The notes under the pieces were generated by a model, which did no database searches, was not told the origin of the DNA, and worked only from the letters and a program-made list of their open reading frames with translations. Shown one piece after another: positions 19,628 through 30,442 of a stretch of 64,000 nucleotides of DNA; positions within the stretch are counted from its first letter, which is position 1, and every line of letters begins with the position of its first letter. The position numbers and the translations under genes were made by a program. The stretch lies in assembly GCA_963575745.1 (NCBI GenBank), contig CAUYUJ010020282.1, forward strand, positions 156,501-220,500, written 5' to 3'. The stretch comes from Prorocentrum cordatum. Taxonomy: Eukaryota > Sar > Dinophyceae > Prorocentrales > Prorocentraceae.

Positions 19628-20743
19628 CTAAACTCCAGACTGCCCAGACGGGGGCCCGCTGCGGCCGCCAGCGCCGCGGGCCCCAGCAGGGGCTACCAGA
19701 GGAGCCAGGTCAGCAGCCTCGGCCGCCAGCTCGCGCCTGCAGGCCTCGGCCACGTGCGGCCAGTCGCCCTGCGCATCGCCGCGGCGCTCTCCTTGGCCGC
19801 GCTCGGCAGCGGGCCGCGGCCCCCAGGCGCCGCCGCGAGCTGCCGGGCTCGTCTCTACCCTCGTCGCTGCTGACGAGGTCCTCCACGGGGCAGCTCTCCG
19901 CCCATCGCTCGCGCCGCGGCCGCTCAGGGGGGCGCCCGAGCTGCCGGCGGACTGCAGCCATGTGGGTGCCAATCGCCGCCCGCGCCGCCTCGAAATTGTT
20001 GCCCCGCCAAGCCTCGGGCAGCTTCTCCAGCTGCATGAGCAGCCCTGAAATCTGGCTGGACGTGGCCAGCTGGGATGCTCGCTGCCGCTGCAGGGCCTCT
20101 TCTTTTCCTCGAGCCGCATCCTCCAAGGCCTGGAGGGCGCGGGCCGCCTCCTCAACCTCGCCCTCGAGCGCGGCCAGCTCCTCCTGCGCCTTCTGGGGCT
20201 GGGCCTCGGCGAGGTCGCGGGCCGCCCACTTATCCTCGAGGACCTTGCGGGCAGCCCGCATTTTCCTTTCAGCCTTGCTGATGGCGTTGGCCTCCTTGTG
20301 CAGCAGCGCCGACCGAGGGGGCGAGGGCGCCTTCTGCTCGGCCGCCTCACGCTCCGCCTGAGCCAGCTGGCTGCGCTTGGCCTCGAGTTGGCTGGCCACC
20401 ACGTCGGTGAAGCAGCCGGCGACCCTGTCAGGCGGCGCCGCCAGGAGTCCCTCGAGCTGCCCGACGGCCGCCTGCAGCCGCTCGATCGCGGTGGCGCCGC
20501 GCCGCTGGGGGGAGCGCCGCTGGCAGCCGACGTCTGGGACTTGGCCGCGGCGGCCCTGGCCGCGCCTCGCGCCTGCCGCTGGGCGCGGCGCCCGCGCGGC
20601 TGGTCGACCCAACCCTCGCCGTCGGCCTTGGGGGGAGGGGCCCGCGCCGCTCCCGTGGCCCAGGGCGGGGCGGCCCGTCCGCACCCCAGGCAGGTGGGGC
20701 GCCAGTCCCAGTTCCCGCCCCCGCAGCCACATGCCCAATACAT
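19628..20743 (-). pseudogene. LINE copy 1 ORF1: Cys motif and coiled coil (frameshifted)
   Basis: ATG 20743 starts MYWACGCGGGNWDWRPTCLG, a CXC...CX2C-type motif resembling a small RanBP2-like zinc finger. Near 20510 a G-run shifts the register. The next frame encodes a long coiled coil rich in Ala, Glu and Gln (from AIERLQAAVGQLEGLL to ALEDAARGKEEALQRQ). A second shift near 19860 returns to the first frame, which ends at 19628. In other LINEs ORF1 is a nucleic-acid-binding, multimerising protein; that role is inferred here. Confidence 0.65.
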
Positions 20744-20770
20744 CTTGTTGCCGCTCCGCCGCGCTGGCCA

Positions 20771-20973
20771 AGACACGGTCTGCCGTGCTGGTCTGCCGGG
20801 CTCCTGTGGTCTGCCAAGCTGGTCCGCCGTGCTCCCGTGGTCTGCCGTGCCCTTGTGGTCTGCAGACGGTCTGTCCGTGCTTTTGTGGTCCGCCGTGCTG
20901 CTGTGGTGTGGCGTGCTGGTTTGCCGTGCTCCTGTGGTCAGCCGTGCTGGTTTGCTGTGCGCCTGTGGTCTGG
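20771..20973 (+). repeat. CCGTGCTGCTGTGGTCTG satellite, array 2
   Basis: The same 13/18-bp satellite as at 13437-13772. It lies between the 5' end of LINE copy 1 and the 3' tail of element X. Confidence 0.9.
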
Positions 20974-21118
20974 TGGCTGGAATTGAATGTAATACGGGGC
21001 CTTGAACCCCCAGCCGATGCAAAGGAGAGAGCCCTTTGGGCCCCACGCGACCCCCTACCGCAAGAAGGCGCAAAACACAACTCGGCCAGGACGAGGCACG
21101 CGGTTGGGCCAGACCTGG

Positions 21119-21186
21119 CGGCTCGTGGCCGAGCGGGCTGCCGCCCTCGGCGGCCTTCAAGCACGTGGTTTCGACTCCACCCGCGA
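21119..21186 (+). other. tRNA-like module (A and B boxes only)
   Basis: TGGCCGAGCGGG (21126-21137) fits an internal Pol III A box and GGTTTCGACTCC (21167-21178) fits a B box with one extra T. The spacing suits a tRNA, but the acceptor arms do not pair and no credible anticodon loop forms. It is more likely a tRNA-derived SINE head or chance than a tRNA gene. Confidence 0.2.
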
Positions 21187-21543
21187 CTTTGCAAGGACGT
21201 GCGCGTGCAAATGCATGAGGGCACGCGCGCGCATCGACACAATGAGCGCACGACAGCTCACAAGAGAGTTGCAAGCCTGGCTCAATCACGCAGCCTTTAG
21301 GGTCTGCGCCGACGCACTCACCAGGGCCCGTGGTCAAGCCCAGAAGCTGGCACACCATCGACCTACAGTGAGCACCGCACTGGTCCTTTGCTTTTAGGGT
21401 CTGCGCCGAAGCACTCCCCGAGGCCCGTGGCGGCAGCTCGAACTCCCCATTCGCGCAAGCTGCAGCGCCGCAGCCCTCCTCGCTGACCGCGCCAAGCAAC
21501 GTGAAGAGGGAAAGCGTACAACGCTGCAGCACATAAAACTCAA

Positions 21544-22464
21544 TCAGCCGAGCCCGTCAACACCAGGAGGATCCTGTGATGCCAGATGTTGTCGCTTGCG
21601 TTGTTCTGTTGGGCCCATGCACACAGGGCCGCTCAGCATGCTGCGCCTCCACTCGTCGAGCATTCCGCTCTCCTTGGCCTGCTGCCGCGCGGCGACGCGC
21701 TCGAGGGTCGATTGGTGGATGGTCGAAGGCGCCAGCTTCGCCACCCGCTCCTTGCGCGTGCTCCCAGCGCTGTAGCTAACCGGCCTGGGCTCCAGCTTCG
21801 CCCCCCCGCTCCTCGCGCGTCCTCCCGGCGCCGTAGCTGACGACGTCGTGCTCTGTCCTCGCCCCCATGGCGACCGAGCCTGCTGCCGCGGCTCGCCGTT
21901 CTCGCTCGTGCCGCCCCTGGCGCTTTCGCAGTCTGCGACGTCGGACTTCTGCTCCGCCCTCGACCTCGCGTTGGGCAGCCTTTGGGCCTGCTGCCTCTGA
22001 GCGCGGTGCCGCTGCTCCCCCTCTCGCGAGCGCTGTGCTCCGTGAAGGTCGGGCTCCAGCTTCGCCTCCGACTGCTCCCCCTTCTCTCGCGCGCGCTGTG
22101 TGCGCAGAGCTGTTAGTGGCGACTGGCTTGGGCTCCAGCTTCGCCTTCTTGTTCCCGCGTGCGCTGCAGCTGGCGCCATCGGCCTCTCCTTTTTTCGCCC
22201 TCCCTCCAACGCAGAGGGGCGACCGAGCCTGCTGTCGCAGCTTGCTGTTCTCGCTCGTGCTGCCCCTGGCGCTATCGCAATCTGTGAACGTCGGGCTTCC
22301 GCTTCGCATTCCATCTCAAGTTGGGCAGCGCCTGGGCCTGCTGCCGCTGCTCTCCTTTCTCTCGCGCGCTGTGCCCGGGCGTGTAGCTCCAGGGCGACGT
22401 CCGACGCGCGGGCCTCGAGGGCGCAGTCTCGCTCGCACACGAGCGCTCCGCGCTCGGCCTCCAC
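21544..22464 (-). pseudogene. Coiled-coil-like frame with internal repeats (element X)
   Basis: This minus-strand frame of 306 codons is rich in Arg, Glu, Gln and Ala. Segments around QQAQRLPNARSRAEQKSD recur near 21975, 22322 and 22489 but in different frames, so the DNA repeat is older than any single reading frame. No family was recognised; an ORF1-like nucleic-acid-binding protein is one possibility. Confidence 0.3.
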
Positions 22465-22860
22465 GGCCTGCTTCGCCCTAGACCTCGCGCTGGGCAGTGC
22501 CTGGGCCCGCTGCCTCTGAGCGTGGTGCCGCTGCCCCCCTCCTCGCGCGCGCCGTGCCCCGGGAATTTCAAGCTCCGGCTTCGCCTCCCGCTTCTCGCGC
22601 GGCTCCCAGCGCTACAACCGACGGCCTCCGCGCCCTCGGTGTCCTGCTGGCCGCCCGCCGCCTCCGTCTTGGACAGGTCCTCCCCCGCGTGCGCTAGCGG
22701 GGGCCACGGCCGAGCTCAGCACCTCTGAGTCAGCCGCCTTGAGCTTGGACTCGCTCCTGTCGATCTCGACGACAGCCTCGGGCGCGACTGAAATGCACGT
22801 CGCGTCGACAACCGGCGGCGCCAGGGCCGCCGCGACGTTATGTTGTCGCCTGCGATGGCG

Positions 22861-23052
22861 TCAGACAAGCCGCAGGAGCTCCTCCATTATTTCGAATAAC
22901 GCCAACACTCCCATGACCATGGCCCCGAGGGCCCCAACCATGGCGGGCTCCCGACGCGCCGCGCCTTCTCGGCGAAGACGACCTGGGAGCCGGCCACGGG
23001 GGGCCGCCGCGCGGCGCCCGCGCCGCATCTTCACCTCCCACTCGAGCGGCAC
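22861..23052 (-). other. Small frame with one predicted membrane segment
   Basis: A frame of 63 codons begins with a basic N-terminus (about 38 residues, Arg-rich) followed by AMVGALGAMVMGVLALFEIM, a plausible transmembrane helix. It lies inside element X. There is no family match, and it may be accidental. Confidence 0.2.
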
Positions 23053-23694
23053 AACCTCGGCCGCCGTCCGAGTGACAGGCTGACGACGGCGCGGAGGCGC
23101 CGCGACAGCCAGACAGCCGCGCCTGCTGCTAAGCCTCCGCCGTGGCGCTGCCCTGCGCGCTTATCGCTGCGCGCGGTTGAGCGCGCTCCGACATGGCTCG
23201 CGCGACGCAAGGTTATGCGTCAACACCTTCCGCCTACCAGCGTCAAGTTTGCTGACCTCCCCCTCTCCTCCAAGTCGGCCTGGAAGACGGACCGATCAGC
23301 GTGGGGCTCTCCGACAGCTCCGCCTTGGCGGCGGCCGCCGCGTGCTGTGCGGGCTCAGCCTCGAGCGCACCAACGCCCTGCGGCTCGGAGATGTCTCCAG
23401 CCGCTGCCTGGGCCGCCGCCTGGCCCGCTGCCGACAGCGCCTCCGCCTGCGCCTCCAGCTCGGCCACTCGCTTGGGGGCGGTCGCCTGGCGCCCAGCCGC
23501 CGCCGAGCGGGCGGCCGCCTGTCTGGTGGGGCGCTCTGGCCACAGCGAGCGCAGCGGGCCCGCCGCCGCCCCGAACTGCGTCTCTGCCCCGAGGGCAGCC
23601 ACGCGGCCTGCCGCAGTCACCCTCCAAACGATCCCTGCGCCCGAACGCGCGGCGGGGCGCGGGGTGCGCAAAAACGGTATGAACCAACTTGGCC

Positions 23695-23950
23695 ACGGAC
23701 ATGTGGTCTGGTTGTCAGCTGCGCTCCTGTGGGCCACCGTGCTGCTGTGGTCGGCCGTGCTGCTGTGGTCTGCCGTGCTGGTCTGCCGTGTTGTTGTGGT
23801 CTGCTGTGCTGGTCCGCCGTTATGCTGTGGTCTGCAGAGCTGTTAGGTTCTGCCGTGCTGGTCCGCCGTGCTGCTGTCTGCCGTGATGGTCTGCCATGCT
23901 CATGCGGTCTGCTGCTGTGCTGGTCTGCTGCCGTGCTGCCGTGGTCTGGA
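23695..23950 (+). repeat. CCGTGCTGCTGTGGTCTG satellite, array 3
   Basis: The same 13/18-bp satellite, between element X and the 3' tail of LINE copy 2. Confidence 0.9.
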
Positions 23951-24194
23951 ATTGAATAGAATGGAATTGAATGGCGGGGCCTTGAAGGCAAGACGAGGGC
24001 CCCGCCGGGGAGCCGAACCCGACGGCGGGAGGCGGGCCGCCGAAGACCCCAGGGCCACACCGGGCAACGCACCCCCCGCTGGGGACCGACCGAGACCACG
24101 GAGGCGCGCTGTGGCACCGAAGGCAGCAGGAGGGCGGATGGCGCCAGCCAGCAGACCCGCTCGCCTCACGCTGCCACCCAGCAGCGATAGGGCC

Positions 24195-24290
24195 ATTCGG
24201 GCCCAGGGATAAGAACCTGGGCGCGGCAAATCCTTGCGCATAATCCAATGTGCAACCGACTCTCCAACTCGCTGGGCAACCAAGGAGCGG
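24195..24290 (-). other. tRNA-like module near the LINE copy 2 3' end
   Basis: On the minus strand, CAGCGAGTTGG (24274-24264) resembles an A box and GGTTCTTATCC (24217-24207) a B box, the latter inside a CCCAGG/CCTGGG stem with an 8-nt loop. The anticodon arm is not convincing. It is a possible tRNA-derived sequence, but weak. Confidence 0.2.
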
Positions 24291-25048
24291 CCCCTACAAA
24301 AAAAAGCAAGATGCGACAACGAGAACACGACATTCCGAAGTCGCGGACGAGGAAACACGGAACAACATCGCCTTGCCCGCGCAAGCCTGTCTTCTTTTTG
24401 AATGCCCCGCAAGTGGCTTAGAGATGCGGCCTAGCCTGTTGCTGGGACCCGCGCTGGGCTCGATGGGGCAGACGGCTCAGCCCCGGAGAGCGAGGCCCCG
24501 CCCGCGCAGCCCCTCCGCGCTGCGGCGCGCTCTCCCGCCGCGAGCCTCGCCGACAAGCGGGCCGCGGCGGGCCCGCGTGGCCCGCGTCCTCCGTCGCAGC
24601 TGTCGGCGCCGTCGGCTCCTGCAGGCCTGCGCCCCTGGCGTCGGCGTGCCCTCCTCTCGGCTCGGCCCTCTCGCACCGCCGAGGCCCAACTCGCCATCTG
24701 GGCCTCGCCGAGGCCGTGCGCGTCCGGGCAGGCTGCGCGGCTGCCGGCGGGCGCCTCGCGGGGGCTCTCGGCGGCGGCGGCGCCGCCGCTGGGACCTGTT
24801 GCAGCTCTGCCAACGCGAGGGCCCTGGCTGGCGGTGGTCAGCTCTCCTGTGCTAGCACCTCCCGCCTCGCTCGCCTCGCCCTGGATCCCGGGCCACTCCG
24901 AATGCCGGTCCATCACATCCTGCGGGGCCGAAGCCTGTTTCCGCAACCGCTGCGCGTCCTCTCCAGCAACGCGCCGCTTCTGTCGCCGTGGAGCACTCCA
25001 GGGTGGAAGCCTCGCTCCCGGAGGCTGCGCTTGCTCTTCAACGAGTTG

Positions 25049-25800
25049 TCATTGTGCCCGTGGCCGATGCAGCGGTCCTTGAGCTTCGGCTTGTTGCTGC
25101 CTCACCTCCGAGCTTCCTGTAGGCGCCGCAGCTGGTGCAAGCGACCAGCTCGTGCTCGCCTGCGCCGTCGCTGTAGCAGGCGCAGGCCAGCGCATAGCCC
25201 ATGATGGCGGAGGTCGCGGTGCCGACGGCGACTCCACTGGTCTATGCAGCTGAGCGAACGCCTTCGACCTGCCGCCGCTTGGCCTGCTGCTCGTCGGCCT
25301 CGACCGCGGGCTCGGCGAAAACAACGCTCCTGCGCTCCGCGCCCTCGGGCAGGCCCTCGCAGTCCTTGGCCTCGATGCCCTGCCAGATGATCGAGGCCTG
25401 GGCGATCCGCCCCGCCCACTCGTGGGCCACTTCGGCGACGAAGGCATTGTATTGTGCTCGTCCACCGCCGCGTCGCCGACCTTGTGGAGGTGCGCTCCTG
25501 CCTCGGCCAACATGTCCGCGTGCTTGTTGCCGAGCAGCTGGCGCTCCGGGCTCGCCGCCGAAGGCGTCTCGTGGGGGCGGTGGGCGGGCACCTTCACCGC
25601 GACAACAGCGTCGGCCTCGAACGTGGCATGAATGCTCGACCACAAGTGCGAATTCGGCTTGTTGGCGGCCGTCGCGTGAGCTCTCCCGCGGCGGAGGCGG
25701 TCGACGGTGGAGCTGCAATCGATGTTCAGCTAGGTAACTGCAAGCCCTCCATGCGTGCTGAGCATCCAGACAGCGAGATCCCCCCGTCCTTGGCCGTCTG
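25049..25800 (-). pseudogene. LINE copy 2 RNase H and Cys motif remnant
   Basis: Recognisable pieces are LAVWML, MWSSIHATF, KVPAH and LLGNKHADMLAEAGA, which match the copy 1 RNase H end (GNDHADRLAK). A LVACTSCGAYRKLGG piece matches LVACTKCGASMVLGG of copy 1. The pieces lie in different frames. Confidence 0.65.
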
Positions 25801-26499
25801 TTGCGGGCGAAGATTGCGGCTCGCGCTGCCGCGCGCGCCCGCCGCCGGGTTGCCGCCGTCGTCGCGCCGAACGATGGGCCAGCCTGCCCGTCTGAGGTTG
25901 CCCTGGCACGGCTCGATGGCCTACCCGTCGAGGAACGGGCGCCCGTCGAGCAAGTCCTCCGTATGTCGCCTCCCCCACCGCGCGTGCGTGGCGTCTGTGC
26001 GCGGATCCTCCATCGGCGGTGCGGGCAGCCAACGCTTCGCGACGCGCTCCTCTGCTGCCTCTCCTCGTGCTCGTGCTCTGGCTGCACGGCGGCGCAGGCG
26101 GGCCGATATGGAGTCCCTGCGCGCGCCTTCGAGGACGAGGCACTCGAAGGGCCTGTGCCAGGGCGCCCCCCGGTGCAGCATCTGCAACGCGCTCGCTCGC
26201 CAGCCTTGAAAAGCCCCGCCCGCGGCCAGAGTGCGTTGAAGAAGGGGGATGTGTCGACTGCTCGCTCTCTCGCGTCCAAGCCGCTCCGCGGCCCCAGGAT
26301 GTCGCTGATGGCGTCCCGGAAGAGCGGCGTCCGCGTGCTTCTTTCTGTAGCGAGCCTGGCAAGCTCGCGGCAGTCAGAGGCTCGGCGCGCACCGAAGGCA
26401 GCTTCGACGCGGGGCTCTCGGGGGCCGATCCTGGCGAGGTCGAGCTTGTCGCCCTGGTCTGTGATCAGCGTCTTCGCCGAATCGAAACGCCAACTGGTC

Positions 26500-27660
26500 C
26501 TCGCCATGGTCAGCGCCGCCGCGTCGATGCGCGAGGCGCAGTGCGAACGGGGGGCGTGGCCGCCGCGAGGCGGGCCTCCGCAGCTGCTAGGCACTTGGCC
26601 CCCATGCGCTCAGTCAAGCGGCTCCCCTGTCTGCAGCAAGCTCGCCAACATCTGCGCGGCTTGTCCCGCGATGATCGCGCTGGAGTCGAGATCCTGCTGT
26701 CGTGCCACCTCAGCTGTTCGCGCGCGGAAACCGATGGCGGAACCATTGGACCGCTTGCCTCCGTTGCGAGCCGCTGCTAGCAACCGGGCGTGGAGCTCGC
26801 CGTCGCCGATCCCCGTCGCCGTGCGGCCCCGGGCGAGGCCGGCTGCGGGCCCGCCCTGTGGGTCAGGTCCATCTCCGCGCCTGCCGCTGGGAAGCGCCAC
26901 GGCCTCCTGGCCCGCGAGAGGGCGCCTGCGGCGCAAATGGTGGCCTCTTGCACGCCGCGCCAGGTGATCCTGGCGTCCGCGCCGAAGTCCCGCGCCTGGA
27001 GGGCTCGGCTGAAGCCCCAGCCCCTCGAGCCCCGCGTGTCATTCAGCTGCTGCGCCAGGCTGTGGCTGGAGGCCAAGAAGTGCGACTTGGCGGCGCTGAA
27101 GGGAAGGTGCTCCTCGCCCAGGGGCCTGGCGACCTCCGAGCCCGCCTGCCCGAGCTGCTGGGCCACGAGCCTCTCGGTGCCCACGGCCTGGAGCGCGATG
27201 TCGTCCACGACGTTGCGCGTCGCCGCCAGCGGCCTGCCCCCTCCTGGGGGGGAGCGACGCGCGGTAGTTTCGCAGGCGCAGCCAGCTAAGACTGTGCCCG
27301 GGGTTGAGATGGACTCGGTCGCCATCCCTGCGAAGCTGATCAACCTCGGGCGCTGGCGCATGACCGGCAAGACTCTGAGGAGGCGCAGGTTGAAGCCGCG
27401 GGTTACGCCGCTCCGCCAGAAAGACCATCTGGGTGGCCATCAGCTCCAGACGCTGCGGTGCCCCCTCGTAGGCCGCCATGAGGTCCAGTGGCCGTTGCTG
27501 TAGCATTGCAGGGAGCAGCGGCACCTGCCGCGGGTGCAGCTGGTCGGCTTCGAGGCCCGCCTTGGGCGAATACCTCCTGCAGGCTGAGCGGAGCTACTCC
27601 AGGGTGGGCGCTGGGAGGGGCCAGTCCCGAACATCCCAGGCCTCAGCTCCTGCGCGTGCT
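26500..27660 (-). pseudogene. LINE copy 2 reverse transcriptase remnant
   Basis: Frame 26777-27370 keeps GTVLAGCACETT (motif B), NVVDDIALQAVGTERLV (motif C) and HLPFSAAKSHFLAS, closely matching copy 1. Upstream, LELMATQMVF (near 27440) matches LGELATMMVF of copy 1. The intervening stretch of roughly 100 codons with motif A is absent. Confidence 0.7.
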
Positions 27661-28382
27661 GCGATGCCCGCCTGCTGCTGCGGGCCCTGCCAGCTGGCGG
27701 TCAGCTGGTCGACCGCCCTCGTGCCGGCGAGGGCCCTGTGGGGTCGGGGTCCTGGACCTGTGGAGGCGTGGCCGCCTTCGCGAGGCGGTGGGCCGGGCGC
27801 CCTCCTCGCTGGACTGCCTCCTGGGCCAAGCGCCTCCAGGCCGCTGAGCTGGCGGCCCGCCTCGGCGCTGGGGACTGGCTAGCCGCTGCTGGAGGACGGC
27901 GATGGCTCGCGTGCCCGTGGTGGGCCCCTGCCTGGTGGAAGGGGTCGGCCCGATTCGAGGTGTCGACCTTGTGCTCGCCGCTCTCCCCGTCGCTCTTGGC
28001 CTCTGCGGTGGCTTTGCAAAGGAGATGGGCGCGCCTGCTTGCCTCCTCCTCGCGCCGCTTGCAGTGGTGGGGCTGCCGGCGCTTGGTCTTCTCGGCCTTG
28101 AGCCCTGCAGCCCCTGCAACCCGATGTGGTGCATCTGCCTCAGCCTGTGCACCTTCTGGACAAGCGCGCTGAAAGGCGCCCAGGCGCGCCCGGGGCCATT
28201 GGCGCGGCCCGCGTGCTGCTTCGCCTGCGCGGCGGGGATGCCGTGGATGCCGACGAGCGTCCCTTTGGCTGCCTGGGCCCAAGGTCGCGTGGCTGCGCCG
28301 AAATCGGTCGGCAGGCCTCCTGCTGCCGGGCTCCAGTCTGCGGCTGCTGGCCTCCAGCCGCAGGGCCCGAGGCGCTCGCAGG

Positions 28383-29840
28383 CTAATCCTCCTCGTGGGC
28401 CTCGAGGTCCTCGGCAGCGATGTCGGGGGGGCGCCCTGGCCTGGCGGAGGCCTGGGCCGAGGCGTCGGCGCGGGCGTCCTGGAGCTGCAACGGCGCCGAG
28501 GTATGCGGGTGCAGCCCGAAGCCTTCGGCGTGGCCGCGCAAGAGGCTGTGCAGTGAGCCTGGGCCTGCGAGCTCACGACCCAGTCGTGCTCGTGCTCCAG
28601 CCCCTCGGCGAAGCAGGTGGCCTCCCGCGGTCCCGTGTAGACTCCCCGCTGGGCCGAGGGCCAGGCCTGCCCCTCGAAGCAGCTGGGCCCCATGTTGAAG
28701 TCGGCCTGCAGCGGCCGAGGCAGGCCGCCAGACGTAGCCGCGAGGTCGGCGAAAGCTGCGAACATGTCGATGTTGAGGCCCGTGGGGCCGTCGGGGTGCT
28801 GGATGTAAGCTGAGTTTACCGCTGCTTCGAAGAATGTCGGGGCCGCCGCCGTGACCGCCGGCATCCTGTGCTTCGGGTCGGCAGGCAGCGCCCAGCGGGG
28901 CTCCATCGCCTGGAGGTCGCTGCGCGCTAGCACCGCGACGCCGCCCGAGTTGGCCGGCGGCCCTGCCTTGTCGGTGGGCGCGGCTGCGTGCGGGAAGGCC
29001 GCGTGCCCCGGGCCGCGCGCGCGGCCTCGGGCCTCTGCCAGCTGGGCCCGCGCGGGGCGCGTCTGCTCCCCTCTGGGCCACGCCGACAATGCAAGAGGGC
29101 GAACGCCTCGGGTCCGTTGAATGCCGCCAAAGTGGTCCGCTGCTGCTCAGCGGTCGCTTTGTGGAGCCGAGCCTGCTGCTCTGCGAGTGCGGTCTCGCTG
29201 TCCTCGACCTTCCGGGTGCGCGCCGCAACTCGCTCGTGGATCTCGGCCAAATCCTGTTCGGCAGCAGCGAGCTCCGTCTTGGCCTTCTCGAGATAGCGCT
29301 CGCGTTTGCGGCCCTGCTTGCTGGGCTCGGACAAAGTGAAGCCTGCTGTGTGCAGGATGACCTCCACTGGGCGTTCCGCTTGCTTGGCGTCTCGCTGCGT
29401 TGCTTCGGCCGTGGCTGGCCCGCGCTTCGCCCGCTCGAAGTCGCCCTGCAGCGCGGCCGTGATGGCGTCGGACCGCGCCTCCGAGTTGCCGAGGATGCTC
29501 TCCAGCTGCAGGACCGTGGTGCGGTGGCGCTCGACGTCGGCTGCTGCCTCCTGTGCCTTCCTGCCGCTGCCTCCTCCTTGGCCTTGGCTGGCTGCGCTGG
29601 TCCCAGCGCTCGTGGCCGAGGCGGCGCGGGAAGCCGCGGCTGCGCGCTTGGCCGCGCGCTTGGCTTGCGCCCACGGGGCTGCATGACGAACCCCTCGGTG
29701 TCGGTCTCTGGCGGGGCTGCGGCGCCTCGGTCAGCTCCTGTGGACGCCTTGGCCCCGGCGGGGCCTTGCGGCCGCATGCCCTGCAGGCCACTTTGTCACG
29801 CCAGTTCCAGGAGCGACGCGTCCGAGCCGACCAGACTCAA
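28383..29840 (-). pseudogene. LINE copy 2 ORF1 and endonuclease remnants
   Basis: ORF1 traces are WNWRDKVACRACGRKAP (Cys motif, near 29795) and a coiled coil at 29367-29100 (YLEKAKTELAAAEQDLAEIH and following). The endonuclease traces GGVAVLARSD and DFNMGPSCF lie in frame 27701-29089, where the GDFN core has become ADFN. Register changes separate the pieces. Confidence 0.65.
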
Positions 29841-30114
29841 TAGGCGCCGTCGGCTGGCTTACCATAAGTACGGGCACTGCTGGCGTCGACCTCGGCTCGA
29901 GAACGCTTCCCTGCTGGCTTGCCACCGTCCGCCATGGCTGCTCTGCTTGGGGAGTGGGGCCTCGCGGCCGATCGCTGCGGCCCCGCTGCGCAGCACGCAA
30001 ATGAGAACAACCGCGCAACTTCTGGCTTTTAGCGGGGCGTCACTCGCGCTCAGGAACGCCCGGCGGACTCGCAGTCGTCGGGGTCGCCATGTTCTCGAAC
30101 AAAATTGCTTCGGA

Positions 30115-30232
30115 AGCCTGCCATGCTGGTCTTGCTTGCTGCTGTGGTCTGCCGTACTGGTCTGCCGTGCTCCTGTGGTCTACCGTGCTGGTCGGCCGTG
30201 CTGCTGTGATCAGCCGTGCTCTTGTGGGACGG
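30115..30232 (+). repeat. CCGTGCTGCTGTGGTCTG satellite, array 4
   Basis: A short array of the same satellite bounding the 5' side of LINE copy 2. It is followed by a T-run and a GTTGTTGTT stretch rather than by another element tail. Confidence 0.85.
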
Positions 30233-30442
30233 ATCCTCCAACGTCCCCAGTCTAGTTTTTTTTTGTTGTTGTTGTTCCCCCCCCCGACGTCGATGCCAAC
30301 ATGTTGTAGTTTAGTGAAGATGTCCAAAGCGAAATCTTAAATCTTGTCGTCTTGATGGGCGCTCGTGTGGCTATCTCGGGGCCTGATGTGGGTTACCTTG
30401 GACCGCCGTGATGCCTCCAACAACGAGCCCACTTCGATCTTA

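Larger units (their letters stand above)
13796..20770 (-). mobile_element. Non-LTR retrotransposon (LINE), copy 1, near full length
   Basis: The order on the minus strand is ORF1 (Cys motif, coiled coil), APE-type endonuclease, reverse transcriptase, CX2C-type knuckle, RNase H, a second Cys motif, a tandem-repeat tail and a short 3' UTR. The 3' end is GGGCCCCGGC followed by a TTTCA-like run (13770-13800) and then satellite. The 5' end is about 30 nt upstream of the ORF1 ATG (20743) and also abuts satellite. Several frameshifts and one stop are visible, so this copy is probably inactive unless they are sequencing errors. Confidence 0.85.
20995..23690 (-). mobile_element. Element X: degenerate retroelement-like unit between two satellite arrays
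   Basis: Its 3' junction (20973-21006) has the same layout as LINE copy 2: a GGAATTGAAT run followed by the 12-mer CGGGGCCTTGAA, next to satellite. Its 5' side abuts the array at 23695. No reverse transcriptase is visible. The interior holds coiled-coil-like frames (21544-22464; 23243-23680, with APKRVAELEAQAEAL) and internally repeated segments. It may be a non-autonomous or decayed relative of the LINEs; this is inference from position and tail. Confidence 0.5.
23975..30100 (-). mobile_element. Non-LTR retrotransposon (LINE), copy 2, degraded
   Basis: It has the same domain order as copy 1 with many frame changes. It ends at CGGGGCCTTGAA (23975-23986) next to an ATTCA-like run and satellite array 3. 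Its 5' side abuts satellite array 4. A deletion removes the reverse-transcriptase region from just after the MVF motif to just before the CFNLRLL-equivalent, including catalytic motif A, so this copy cannot be active. Confidence 0.8.
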
